Of a stretch of DNA of 64,000 nucleotides, positions 23,830 to 42,960 are shown piece by piece (the first letter of the stretch is position 1; each line of letters opens with the position of its first letter). The translations under genes and the position numbers were made by a program. Origin of the DNA: Pyrus communis. Taxonomy: Eukaryota > Streptophyta > Magnoliopsida > Rosales > Rosaceae. Below the pieces are notes generated by a model. The model was not told the origin of the DNA. It did no database searches and saw only the letters and a list, made by a program, of their open reading frames with translations. The DNA lies in contig NC_084816.1 in assembly GCF_963583255.1 (NCBI RefSeq), positions 17,037,100 through 17,101,099 on the forward strand, in the 5' to 3' direction.

Positions 23830-25079
23830 AAAATCTCAAGTATAACAAAGTCAAATGCTTGTATGTTTCTTGTTATTGAAATAATCGTCGTCGTTTTGTT
23901 CGTAGTATATATCCCCATTGTTACGCAGCTTGTCACATTATGAAGAGCCAAATTCATTTCAGTGGAGAAAAAACATAAACAACTAAACTGAATAATGAGA
24001 AACGTTGGAATAATTGTTGCTACGTTCGAATCTGCTAAATGATGAGTTAGATACTAAAAGATACTAAAAACAGAGGGATATTGAAACCCATCGCAATTTA
24101 GTCTATGTACGTGAAGGGATGATATGGTGGTGTGTGGGGGTATTTTACAAAAAATTAAGTTATTTTCTGATGAATTAATCCTAGATTGTTAATGTTATAA
24201 GCATTTGAGGAAGTGAGTGGCTTGCGTTATAAAGCTTACAAATTTCGGTGGAAATGGCACCTTAGAGGTGGTGAAGGCGTCGAGGGACATTTGTTGGCAA
24301 CACAATAAAGCGTTCCTATGACGCGAAGTGGCAAGGCGAGGCATCGACAAATCGCCTCAAGGCGGTGCGAGGCGTACCCTATTTGCAATTCCGGGCAGTA
24401 TGAGGCGTACGCAATTTGGTGGTGAGGGCGGTGCCAAGCGTTATATGCAATTTGCAAGTTGAGGCGGTGCAAGGCGCTATGCCATTTGCAAGTTGCGAGC
24501 TGGTGAATTATATGGTCATTCATATTGTATCTAGTTTTCTTTTGAAAATTTAATGCAGCGTTTTGTTACACTTTTTTCTCTTTTTCCTTAATTTTTTTCT
24601 ATCATTTTTTTAATCTTTATTTTGTCAAATTTCCCTTTTCAGCCTAATAGGATGATATATTAAAAAAAAAAAAACGTGTGAAATTCCATTTTATAGTCAT
24701 TTGTCATATATTTACTAATAGTAATGTTTGTCTTAAAATGGATCACCCACGTATACATGGCCCATGTCATGGGCTGTATAAACTGTGTAACCCATTGATC
24801 CTATCAACAACCAATAACTGTTAAGTGTGTACATATGTTCTTAGGTTTCTGTTGGTGCTACGGCTACTAAGTAGGTCTAGACTCCTTTTCCATTGCTATG
24901 GCTGCTAAGTTTTATGGCTAACATGTACCAACATGCTGGTGGATTAAGATGAACAGAATGCTTGATGATATAGCGAAAGATTAAAGATACGAGAGAGAGA
25001 TTCATAGAAGCAAAATTGTGTTTGTTGTAAAATATACAAATTCGACATGCTTGATAAGTTGATATGGTAATAAATTTCA
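23830..25079. other. Intergenic with a degenerate GC-rich repeat
   Basis: No gene recognised. Around 24290-24500 a GC-richer tract repeats gaggcg, ggcggtgc and atttgcaagttg blocks at irregular spacing, a decayed minisatellite. The region next to 25079 is the probable 3' flank of the receptor kinase. Confidence 0.45.
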
Positions 25080-31996
<6,917 letters not shown>

Positions 31997-32646
31997 TTTT
32001 TTTTTTTTTCTTCTTCTATGAGGAGGATTTTCTTGGTGAAAGCATATGAAGCATTGGGTTTGTTGGTGATGTTTTTGGGGTATTAGTTAGCCATTGATAG
32101 GTGAAGGAGAAATTAAAAGACCGGTTGCCTTCTGTTGACTCTCGGTTTTATTTACTTTTGGCAAGCTGTACAGTGCACGTTCTATTGGTTTTCTTGACTA
32201 GGGAGGCCGTCGGCAATCTTTGGATTATTTCGTATAATTTGATTCACTTTCCCAAATTTGCATGATTTGATTGCCTTAATCAAATCCTCCCCAATTTTAC
32301 CTACATCTAGCTTTGATTATTTACCTGTAAGGGAATTTACTGTAGAGAAAATTTGATACGTAATTTTTGTGAGCCTTTATTAGGTATAATACAATTTTTC
32401 TTGATTGTTTGAGTTAGGTTTGATAACTCAGACATAACACACATCAGCCTATTTTTATTCTCCAGCCAAATTTATCTTCAAATTGACTAATTAAGTAATT
32501 AATATATTAATTTCTTTTTATAGGATTATCTTATGCTTAATGATGGGATTAACTATAGGAATTTAAATCTCTTCCATCTTCTTTCCCAAAACGTTTCTTA
32601 TTTCTTTCTTCTGTCTCATGATGTCGCCTTCTCCCTCACCATATGT
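31997..32646. other. Promoter-side flank of the receptor kinase
   Basis: No coding sequence. On the minus strand this is the 5' region of the kinase; an A-rich leader directly precedes its ATG. No TATA box can be assigned with confidence. Confidence 0.4.
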
Positions 32647-32651
32647 GAAAT

Positions 32652-34881
32652 TGTGATGACCCATCCCAATTTATGGTATATATTTTATCCCCAAGTTTGT
32701 AAAATGACGATTATGCCCTCGAGGCTTAGTGACGTGAATGTACGTTTATAGTTTTAAATTATTTTTCTAGCTGACGTGACTGATGCGAGAATTATACGCA
32801 CACAAATTAAACCCTCTTTTTGACAATTGTAGTATAGATATAAGTAGAGATCGTTCTGGACCGGGGATTAGGAGGGATTGTTAATCACTTGGATTTGACT
32901 CAAAAACGTAAAAACACAATATAAAATACTATACTAGACTCAAAGAATGCAAAACTAAATAAACGTAAAATAAAGTTTAAAACACTAAACTAAACTCAAA
33001 GAATGCAAAACTAAACAAACGTAAAATACTAAAACAAATCAAATGACTAAGACTTAACAAAATATGGGGGGGGATTGAGTTTTTGACGAAATTAACGAAA
33101 ATGCACAAATTGTAATTAAAGGCAGAATGTAAATATGAATGTGATGAAAATATGGATGGAATGCTAGCTAGAAGGTTCTTCTCCACACATGTTACACTTG
33201 CATACAAGATTGATTTTCAGTTGGTCTTTCGATAAATTATGAAACTCAACACCCCGGGTTAATTAGGTCCGCTTAAATTAACCGTCAAGTTCTCCTTTAA
33301 GTTAATGAATTGGATGGGTTTGCGCAACGCAATTCACAACATTCTCCAAAAGTCCTTTACGTGAAAAGCACAATAAAGATACAATCAAAGATCATTAAGC
33401 ATCATGAAAACTATAAGTGTTGACGAGGCATTCGTTACTATGATGAGCATGAAACTCGTGCCAAGAATTCATTTAACGCGATTGTTTATAAGCAACCTCC
33501 ACTACTTGTGAATATAAGTTCATAACGATTAGGTGAAACTCACTTATATTCTAGCGTCATATTCATGCATGAAAATTAAGCGTGCACTCTCAATAAACAT
33601 ACATAAATAAGTTATCAATCAAACAGTTAAACAAATTGAATCCACAACTTATGAAATTCCAACCAAAGGTAATCAATTCATATTGCAAGCATAAACATGG
33701 TTTCGAATCACCCCCTAGCTAAAGGGGGTTTAGTTCCTCATACGTACAAGACAAAGAGAATTGAAATTAAACATTGAAATCAAAGAAACACCTAAACATT
33801 CCAACAACTCAAACTTGAATTGTATGAACGTTTAGGCCCTCTTCTCTGCCTCTTCGTTGTGGCACAAGGTCTAAGGAAATGTTTAGGGCTTTAGGTGTAT
33901 GTGGAATGGAGTGGGGAGTGGTTGGAATGGCTGCAATGGAGGAGAGAATGCTGGAAAACTGGAGTGAATATGCACGGCACAAAGGGGATTTTGTGTTTGT
34001 GTGTTGTGTGTTTGTTTTGTGGTGAATGGAATGAATTGTATGAATGCATTGCATGGTTTTATAGGGAGAGAAAGGATGGGAGAGCATGTGAATGGCAGCT
34101 AGGAATGATTAAAGAAGGGAATGCATGTGGAATGACAACTAGATTGGTTGGTGGAAAGCTGAAAATGCAAATGGGAATGCTGGAAATGCAAGGGAGTGCA
34201 CGACAATGAGGGGTTTTGTGTGCATGTGGCTGATTTGTTTGTTGGGAAAGCATGTGATTGATGGGTTAAAGATGCATGTGGATGAATTATAGAATGGGAA
34301 AGCATGTGATTGACAACTAGGGTGAATGGTGGCTGCAATGATGAAGTGGGATGGCTGAAATTGCAAGGGGAGGTACACGGCAATGGGGGGTTTTGTGGAA
34401 ATGCAAGGTAGGGTGAATGATGATGAATGCATGTGGATTAAAGAAGAATATGGAAGTGAATAAATCATAATAGGGCTGCAAGGTTAAAGGGCTAGGGTTT
34501 AAGTACATAGAATGGGCCTAAAATAGGGTGGTTTGCATGGCAATGGAAGGGAAATATGGTTAAGCCCATGGCAAGGTTGTGTAATTGGGTTAGGGCCATT
34601 GTTTTGTGTCCTCAAGTGCATACAAGGCCTTCAATTTCATCCAACACTTTGGCTCCAAGCATAAGTTATCCATCCTTAGCCCAATAGTGCTCCAAAAGGC
34701 CCCTAAATGCACTTCTTTACTCCTTAATCCCTTAGAACCTGAAAACACACAACAGAAGCATAAAGGACTAAAATAACTAAAGAAACATAACGTAAATGTA
34801 CGAGAACAAGCCATTTAAGTCGCATGAATATGCTCCTATCAGTGACGGCTTGCATGCCTAGATTTAGGTCGGGGAGTGTCA
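32652..34881 (+). mobile_element. Short solo LTR (about 164 bp without insert), TSD GAAAT
   Basis: It begins TGTGATGACCCATCCCAATT and ends gggagtgtca, flanked on both sides by GAAAT (32647-32651 and 34882-34886). With the nested element and one copy of its target duplication removed, the LTR is 129 plus 35 bp. Its start resembles that of the Ty3-like element at 54230 (cgtagcgactcgtcccc), suggesting related families. No internal region is present, so it arose by LTR-LTR recombination or excision of the body. Confidence 0.75.
32781..34841. mobile_element. 2.06-kb TG...CA element inserted in the solo LTR, TSD GTGAC
   Basis: It starts TGATGCGAGAATTATACGCA and ends gctcctatca, with GTGAC on both sides (32776-32780 and 34842-34846). 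There is no gag or pol. It is either a long solo LTR or a non-autonomous LARD-like element. The minus strand starts TGATAGGAGCATATTCATGC, which I favour as the LTR start, but orientation is not proven. A direct repeat of aagaatgcaaaactaaa occurs near 32943 and 32998. Open frames around 33809-34508 are not gene-like. Confidence 0.75.
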
Positions 34882-34886
34882 GAAAT

Positions 34887-36021
34887 CCCTTTCCCCTATT
34901 TCATTATATGGCTTATTGATACCTCATATATTGTTGAATAATCTCCACATACTTAATACATCTCACATTTGCTTTTAAATTAAAAAAATTATCATACTAC
35001 ACCCCACTCTTTCTCTATAATACCCTCACACCCTACATTTCAAGTTACACATTACATTTTCTACATGGACCCCATATTTTCCATACACCCCACATTTTTC
35101 AAATATGATATAATATTGATTTTTAATTTTTTGGGTTGAATCTAAACATTTGAATGTTTAGTGTGCCGAATGATTTGAAATTGAATGATTTGAAAAAAAA
35201 ATGTTTAGATTCATTTGAACGTTTTTCAATAACACTAAAAATAATAATAATGATTTCAAAGCTACCCTGCTATTCCCATTTTTTATACATTTGTTGTTTC
35301 ATTTTCCTTCTTCTTTGTCAATGTGAGTGAAAAATTGTACAAGATCATGGTTTGAAAAAAAAAATGTTTTGATTCATTTGAACGTTTTTCAATAACACTA
35401 ATAATAATAATAATAATAATAATAATGATTTCAAAGCTACCCTGCTATTCCCATTTTTTATACATTTGTTGTTTCATTTTCCTTCTTCTTTGTCAATGTG
35501 AGTGAAAAATTGTACAAGATCATTTCCATTTGCCACTAACAAAATGTTTGTAGACATGCCCATATGCTATTCCCTATTATGAACCTAATGCATTAGGCTG
35601 CAAAAAAGAATGCAAGAGTTTCCATGAAATTCACATATGCACATTGAGGAATGAATCTTGTTCAAATCACTAAAACAATGAAAAATACAATGTCTTACCT
35701 CATGTGGAACTTCTGAAACATCGATTTCATGTTCCATTCGTCAAAAGTAATTTTTCTCAATCAACGTGTTTGTAGTTTCACTGGTTAGGTTTTATTCAAT
35801 AGTGGATGGTGGGAGGTGTTAGTTGAAGAAGATAAATAATACGTTAAAAGTGATTTGGGGTGCATTTAAATATTTTTTTTATTTTTTAGAATCTAATAAG
35901 GTCAAAATTGTCATTGCATAGTAGGGTACATAAGTCATTTAATATTAAATTTTAGTGTGGGGTGCATTCAATATTATGTGGGTGCTAATATAAAAAGCCT
36001 ATTCAAAATTGTATTTTGTTT
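34887..36021. other. Intergenic with a tandem duplication
   Basis: No gene recognised. It holds the 165-bp tandem duplication at 35189-35521 and otherwise AT-rich sequence. Confidence 0.45.
35189..35521. repeat. Direct tandem duplication, unit about 162-171 bp, with (AAT)n
   Basis: The block beginning tttgaaaaaaaaatgtttag and ending ttgtacaagatcat occurs twice in a row (35189-35350 and 35351-35521). The copies are near identical apart from the A-run length and the number of AAT/ATA units near 35265 and 35400. This looks like a recent local duplication. Confidence 0.8.
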
Positions 36022-36122
36022 GGAAATTGTTATTGGCACTCCAAACTTTCTATATTTGGAAGAAAAAAAATACACTTGTGAGGAGTGTAGAATGAGATTT
36101 TTGGAGTGCCAATAACATTTCC
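36022..36122. mobile_element. Small MITE, 101 bp, with 23-bp terminal inverted repeats
   Basis: The left end ggaaattgttattggcactc and the right end, which reads ggaaatgttattggcactcc on the other strand, are inverted repeats around an A-rich centre. The family looks like the common plant MITEs with ttattggcactcc ends. Target duplication not fixed. Confidence 0.7.
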
Positions 36123-37095
36123 CTTTTTAATTTTTGGGAATTAAAATTTTATTTTCATTAATTTTAGAATTGTAGTATTCGTTTTTCGGTAACTAATCAC
36201 CAAAAAATATGTAGACCATTCGAGGCCAATCTTAATATTTTGAGATAAAACTCGTTCCTACAAACACGTGGGCGAAAGTTGTTTGCAAATTGAATTTATA
36301 ACGAAGGAAAATTAAGCAATCAAAGGCAGGGGCATTTTTGTCATTTGGGCTTCTATGAATAGGATGCTCCAACTTTGTTGCAGCCAGCCTTTCCAATTTG
36401 GAAACCTGGTTCACAGGTCGACTTGATGACCCGATTCCCCTGCAACCTGCAGACTTGCAAGTTTGCGAATGCTTTTTACGGTGAACTTCGATGGCGAGGC
36501 TCATCAGCATCACTACCATCAGACTACTCTCACCATCACGAGCATAACTCACCCAAGCTTAGCCTCGTTTGGTCTTGTTTTCGGGTGATTTGAAATTTGA
36601 TGGACCAGAGCTCTCCCACGGCGAACTCACCGTCTCCATCCACCTCGATGGCAACCACAACCGCCAATCAACAGCTTTCAACCTTAGGAGGAGATCCTTG
36701 GTCCCGATTGCTCGTTGGTGCAACAACGACAGCTCGGTGAGGCCATGAGTTTTTCCCATGATCTGAGAGTTTGACAATGATTTTTGTTCTCCTCTGGCCA
36801 TTTCTAGACTCCTCCATAGGTGTAACTGAGGGCGAGCAGGGTGCGGTTAAGGGCGATTCCGCCCTCAATCCCGGAACTAGAACCGAAAAATATTAAATGG
36901 TTTGGTTCGGTGTTGCTCCCTTTAAATTTATAACTAAAACTGTGCAGTGAAGTTCACACTAGTTTCGGTTCAATTCGTGCTGGTTTACGACTCAAAATAC
37001 TAAATCATTTGAATATCAAATCAAAATAGTATTCAAAGTTTAATTGCTTTTTTTTTGTATGCTTACATTCAAATACAACTTCTAAATAGTTATAC
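36123..37095. other. Intergenic, possible transposon-carried sequence
   Basis: Between about 36420 and 36870 the sequence is GC-richer and has short open frames without a recognised family. It is followed by a ggtttggttcggtg run near 36898, reminiscent of the hAT MITE at 59551. It may be a decayed hAT-type element with captured sequence. I cannot define its ends. Confidence 0.3.
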
Positions 37096-37860
37096 TGTTG
37101 TATGCCTAATTTACTGAATAATACAAAGGACAGAGAGAGGGGTGTAGTGGCAACAAGAGAGAACAAAGAAATTGTGAGATGTGTGTTATGACACCCCATT
37201 GTACCTTTATTTATAGTAGTAGATAAAGTAAATTCATTATCCCAATAGGATTACAACTCAAATAGAATAATATCTAGTCTAAGAGATATGGTAGAATTCC
37301 ATAAGGATATCGTAGATATGATAAGATTTACACGATCACATTTTTAATCTGATAGGACTGGAACACTCCCTCTTGAGTGTGTAAATACTTAAACAAAACC
37401 TTGCATCATGTCTTCAGTGATGAAAAACACATAGACTACGGAGAAATGTGAGAAGTATGCATAATGTAAAAAACAAGCGTCATACTTGACGAAAGTAGTA
37501 AACCTTAAAAGAGTATGATCAACCCAAGATGAGTGTCTCATCAAAACCTTGTTAAGGTAGCAAAAATCTAGTGGGAAAAATGCTCCTAATCGTAGGAAAA
37601 AAGAGTACATTAAGATCAAATGAGTATAATTCTAGATACTCCCCTGAGTTCGACATAACTTTAGAATGAGAGAACTACAAGCTATTTAGGTCAAAAAGTT
37701 TAAACATACTGATTCCTTGGACGAGCTTCTGAAAAGTAGACTTGGGCAATGACTTTGTGAAGAGATCGGCCAGGTTATCTTAGGAACATATTTGCTTGAC
37801 TTCAATGCTCTGATGCTATTGTTGCTAATAAGATAAAAGAACTTCAGCGCAATGTACTTG
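37096..37860 (-). mobile_element. Ty1/Copia retrotransposon 3' end with 3' LTR
   Basis: On the minus strand, 37860 to about 37690 reads as the end of Copia RNase H, with DNLADLFTKSLPKSTFQKLV (a stop and a frame break precede it). The polypurine run aagagggag lies directly before the LTR. The LTR spans 37365 down to 37096, starts TGTTCCAGTCC, ends ATACAACA and carries a TATA-like tataaataa. The upstream part of pol is missing, cut near the CACTA region at about 37.86 kb. Confidence 0.75.
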
Positions 37861-38490
37861 GTGTAGTCTATTATTTTTATTTTTTAAATATGAATCAGTT
37901 AAAGTATATTGAAATAATGTTGTTTAATTTGTTTATATTAAGTTGTTAAATTATATTAATTTTTATATTATAATTATGTATACTGTTGAATTGTATATGT
38001 ACAAATTTGTATGTGATGTACAAATATGTGTTGTGATGTACGAAGTTAATTGAAATTAACTTCGCACTTGTTTTTTTAGTAAAACTTAGTTTCCTGTTTG
38101 AGGATTAGTTGGATGTCGTGCATGGATGCGAAAGCATGACTGCGGTCCAATTGATTCTTGAATTGTTCCATTGTTTGGACAGTTTGGGAATGCAAACTTA
38201 TATCGCGTAGTTTACGGTTAAAGGATTAGGTTTTGGTCGTGGGGATTTCGATGTCATTTCCATATGTTCTTCGGGTGGCACATAGGTATTTCATATCTAT
38301 GTTGTGCACTTGAAGAACTGTACAGAGATGCTTCCGAAATTTCTCCACGTCGAAATCTAATCCGAAGTAGCCATAAATTACGTGACATAATTTTGCATTC
38401 CCGAATGGGATGTGGCCCTTACCGGAGGCATAAAGTGAGAAGATCATGTAGAAGTTGTTGTAATTGTTGTACTATTATTTTGGTTGCAAG
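37861..38490. other. Spacer between Copia end and CACTA transposase
   Basis: AT-rich, then leading into the transposase region. A near-perfect palindrome, cgaagttaattgaaattaac continuing to ttcg, lies near 38039-38063. CACTA termini were not located here. Confidence 0.4.
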
Positions 38491-41400
38491 AATGATGGAC
38501 AGAATGTGGATGCATAACCCGAACAGATGCGCCAACGAATGCTTGAATGGAATTGAGAATTTTATTGACTTTGCACGTACACACAACTTGGGTGCAACTA
38601 GAATCTGGTGTCTTTGTATGAGGTGTAACAATACGTTAAGGGAAACTTTTGAAAATATTCGATTTTATTTACTAAGGAATGGAATGGTAGAGACCTATAA
38701 TATTTGGAACCATCACAGGGAACAATTACACAATGCTTCGTCTTCAAATGTGACAACAGTGGGCAATGTTGAACCTAATATGGATCCTAATGAACAAGTC
38801 ATGGAAATCTTAAATGACATTCTTTCCATTTGCGTCGACAAATACCAATCAGGAAGTGGAAGATGACATGCCAACACCAATGAATAGGGGAGAATTAGAA
38901 GAATATGAAAAATTATTAAAAAATGCCAACCAAGAGTTATACCCGGGGTGTGAGGGATTTTCCGTTCTCACAACTATTGTGGAATTGATGCTCGGGAAAA
39001 TAAAGTATAGTATGTCGAACCATTGTTTTGATTATTTTTTGTGGGTTTTCAAGAAAATGCTACCAAAGGACAATTATTTGCCAAAAACCCATAGATGCTC
39101 AAAAAGTGTTGAATGGTCTCGGATTGGGTTATGAAAAAATTTATGCTTGCAAAAACAATTGCGTATTGTTCTATAAGGAGAATGAAGCATTAGATAAATG
39201 CCCTGTATGTAATGAGTTGAGGTTCAAAATGATCTCATAATAGATCGACGAAGAACCCACAAAAAGTCATGAGTTATTTGCCTTTTAAGCCTAGGTTGCA
39301 TCGGTTATATATGTCAATCCATACTACCACATACATGAGATGGCATAAGGAAAAGCAAGTTGATGACAATGTCCTGAGGCATCCTGCAGATGAAGAGGCA
39401 TGGAAAGAGTTCAATCGACCATTCCCTAATTTTGTTGCTGATCCTCAGAACGCTAGATTGGGACTTACCACTGACGGATTTAATCTATTTGGGGTTTTAA
39501 ACCAACACCACAGTACTTGGCCGATTTTCGTATAATTTGCCACCAGGGAAATGTATAAAAAAAGAATACACGATGATGACGTTATTGATAATTGAGGATC
39601 CTGGTAGGTTAATCCATGTATACTTAAGGCCATTAGTGGATGAGCTAAAAGATTTATGGACACATGGTTTGCGCACATACGATAAGTGTACTAGCAAGAT
39701 GTTCACTTTGCGGGCTGCAGTGATATGGACTATGAACGATTTTCCCGCATATGCAATGGTTTCTGGGTGGAGCACTAAGGGTTATAAGGCATGCCTTGTA
39801 TGCAAGGAAGATGTAACATTTAGTTGGCACGCCAGAAAAGTTTGTTACCTTGATCATCGAAGATGGTTGCCATAGGACCACGAGTGGAGAGAGAAGGATA
39901 AAGAGTTTAATGGGGAAATGGAGCATCGACTCAAACCTAGATAATGGTTCGGTGATCAGATCTTGGAACAACTTAACGATTTGGATTTTGCCTCGTTCGG
40001 GACCAATGTCAACATGACCAAACCTTCTACACATATGAACTGGTCACACAAGTCTATGTTTTTCCAGCTCCTGTATTGATTGAAACTAAAATTGGGACAC
40101 AACCTTGATGTTATGCATGTTGAGAAAAATGTATTTGACACATTGGTAGGCGCAATTCTAGGTATTGAGGGCAAGACAAAGGACACGATCAAAGCTCGTC
40201 TTGATTTGGAATGAATGAGAATATGACAGGGTTTGTGGATGAACAGGGTATGCTTCAACTATCGCACGTTGTGTGAATGTTGACTAAGGTAAATTAGCTG
40301 TGTTGTTGTCCAATTTTTTTTCACAATTGACGTCAAGGACTTTGCGAAAAACGGACGTTAATTAGTTGCACCATGACATTGTGCAAGTTTTATGCAAGTT
40401 TGAGGTGATATTTCGTCCAGCTTTTTTCACAAGTATGATCCACGTGATGGTTCATTTAACGGAGGAGGCATTGCTTGCTGTACCAGTGAACTTTCGATGG
40501 ATGTATCCAATAGAAAGGTTTATATTCCTTGTCATTTTTATTAATCAATAACTTACAATTAGTAAAATTTGTATCATATCATTTTATTTTGGCAGGTTTC
40601 TTGGAGACTTGAAGAAAAGTGTACGAAACAAAGCGATGCCCGAAGTATCAATTATACAAGCTTGGGTGGCATATAAGGCGCTTACATTTTGTGGAATGTA
40701 TTTAAAGGATGTTCAGATAACTTTCAATCGTCCTCCTCGTAATAATGACAGGGGTGTGAGAAAGGAGAAACTTTCAGTTTTTGCCCAAATCACTCGACCA
40801 TTTGGAGATCCGATACTAGACAAGTTGTTTTCCAAGGACATGGAGGTAGCACATTAGTTCATACTCAACAATTGTGACGAGACACTGTCATACCTAGACA
40901 AGCATGAAGATATGATGAAGCAGACATATCCTTCACATTTGTATGCCAAGAAACACCGTGAATTGTTTCCGCGGTGGTTTCTCAAATATGTAAGTTTGAA
41001 GTGTTTTGTATTGGACATATATATTGTACCAATTATTTTTCTCGATCTAAAAAATTTATATGCTTGTGTAATATTAGGGGAATCAATTGAAAGCATCGAA
41101 TTCCCCCGTGTACAATGAAGAGTTATATAACTTGGCGTTCAGACCGATTCGCTTTGAATTGTAATCGGGTTGCCATGTCAAGGCGTCAAGTTCTTAGCAG
41201 CTGCACGAGATGACAAGTTGTGTACACAAAACAATAGTGTTCATGTCCCAGGTGGAGGCGAAAGTACAGACATTGAATTTTATGGCAAATTAACAAGTGT
41301 CGTGCAATTGCTTTACAAAGACTGGTGCTAAGTGATCATTTTTAAGTGTCGATGGTTTGATACAAACCCAAATAGGCATGGAAGTGTGAAAAGAGATCAT

Positions 41401-41860
41401 GAATTACTATCAGTGAACACTACCAAAACTTGGTACGATGATGACCCTTACATCTAAACAAACATGGCAAAACAAATTGTGTATCTAGATGATCCTAAAG
41501 TCAAGATGGGTTGGAAAGTTGTTTAGAAAATGGATCATAGGAACATGTATGCTATACCAGAACAAGACTTTACTGACGACGATATCGACAATGTTGCTGA
41601 CCAACAACTAGAATCTTCGATGAAAATTGGTGCGGAAACACTCCGAGATACTAATCTTATCCAAGAACCATTTCAGAGAGAAAGAGTATCTTCAATCGAA
41701 ATACCCATTCAATCAATCACAATTGAACTCGGTAACCTTCCACAATACAATGGTCTAGAGCACACAAACGACGATGGTGAAGTACCTATCGATGCTAAGG
41801 AATGAGACACCGAAAATGATGATAGCGACGAAAGTGAAAGTTATTAGAGTTCAGATGAAG
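38491..41860 (+). pseudogene. CACTA (En/Spm) TNP2-type transposase relic
   Basis: Multiple frame breaks. Segments in family order: transposase-associated zinc-binding domain (MDRMWMHNPNRCANEC, then CMRCNN) near 38491-38720; TNP2 core with GCEGFSVLTTIVELMLGKIK near 38950, the cysteine cluster CPVCNELRF near 39200, TTDGFNLFG near 39470, and SGWSTKGYKACLVCKED near 39760; a DVMHVEKNVFD segment near 40105; a DUF4218-like part with MYPIERFLGDLKKSVRNKA split by an intron near 40520-40595; then a DUF4216-like part near 41230-41560. Stops at many points make it inactive. The tail ends in an acidic region near 41840. Termini CACTA were not found. Confidence 0.75.
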
Positions 41861-42499
41861 ATTAATGCAATTTATTTGTAACTCTTTTTGTAAAACACAT
41901 TAAATGGTTAATGCAGTGTATACAATGATGGAAAAAAAGGTATGAATGATTCCCATTTTATATGTGAATTATAATAAATTGTGATAAAAAAAAATCAATT
42001 TCAAACATAATTGAGCAACACACAACAATAGTTGGTCACGCAAGCGTTTTAATTTTACACGGGAAGAATGAATTTTCAGACACTTGCGCGACGAATAAAC
42101 AAATTTCGTTGCGCAAAAGCTATTTGCACGACGAAACCTTTGTATTCGTTGCACAATTGTCTGAAAATTCAATAAAGGCAATTTTTTTTAGCGGAAATTT
42201 TAAAAAACTTGGGAGACGAATTTTTAACCTTGTGCGACAAAGCCTGCGTCGCGCAAGATTCTATTATTGTAATCCTGTGCGCCTCATTCCTCCCCTCACT
42301 TCCTTATTTTTCCTTTTTTTCCCCGCACGATACCCTCTCTCTCCTTCCTCTGTCTCTCCTCTCATTCACTCAGCTCATCTCTCCCTCCCTCTCTCCAGGC
42401 GTAACGTCTTCGTCTCCAAGAGGTAATTGCCTCTTCAATTTTGTATTTTCAATTTTCTTTATTTTGTGAAGTGAATTGAGGTTTATAGAGTGAGGCTTT

Positions 42500-42960
42500 T
42501 TTTTTTTTTTTTCCCAAATTGGGGATTAGAATTAGGGCAGTGGGGTTAGATTTAGGGTTCGTAAATTGGGGGTTACATTTAGGTGCTTAAATTAGAGTGT
42601 TTAGGGTTCTTAATTGGGGTTAGAATCAGGGCAGTGGGGTTAGATTTAGGGTTCCTTAATTCGGGGTTACATTTAGGTTCTTAAATTAGAGTTTTAAGGG
42701 TTCTTAATTGGGGTTAGATTTAGGTCTTCAATTAGGGGAACGATTTCGGGCAGTGAAGTTAGATTAGGTTTTCTTAAATTAGGGGTTAGATTTAGGGTGC
42801 TTCACTGGGGGTTAGATTAGGGTTCATAAATTAGGGGTTGAACAATTTCGGTCAATGAGGTTAGATTAGGTTTTCTTAAATTGGGGGTTAGATATAGGGT
42901 GCTTCATTGGGGGTTAGGTTAGGGTTCTTAAATTAGGGGTTTTTTAATTTCAAGTAAAGG
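42500..42960. repeat. Degenerate tandem repeats with telomere-like ttaggg units
   Basis: Blocks of ggggttagatttagggttc, ttaaattaggggttagattt and variants repeat about every 105-115 bp. There are two related unit types: one with gggcagtggggttag, and one with gtgcttcattgggggttag. Plant telomere-like words occur, but no uninterrupted telomere array exists. It lies in the presumed long first intron of the transposon gene. Confidence 0.65.

Noticed and set aside
33809..34508. Cluster of histidine/proline/serine-rich minus-strand open frames
   Set aside because: Overlapping frames within the 2.06-kb TG...CA element, with repetitive gcatgtgg words; no family match.
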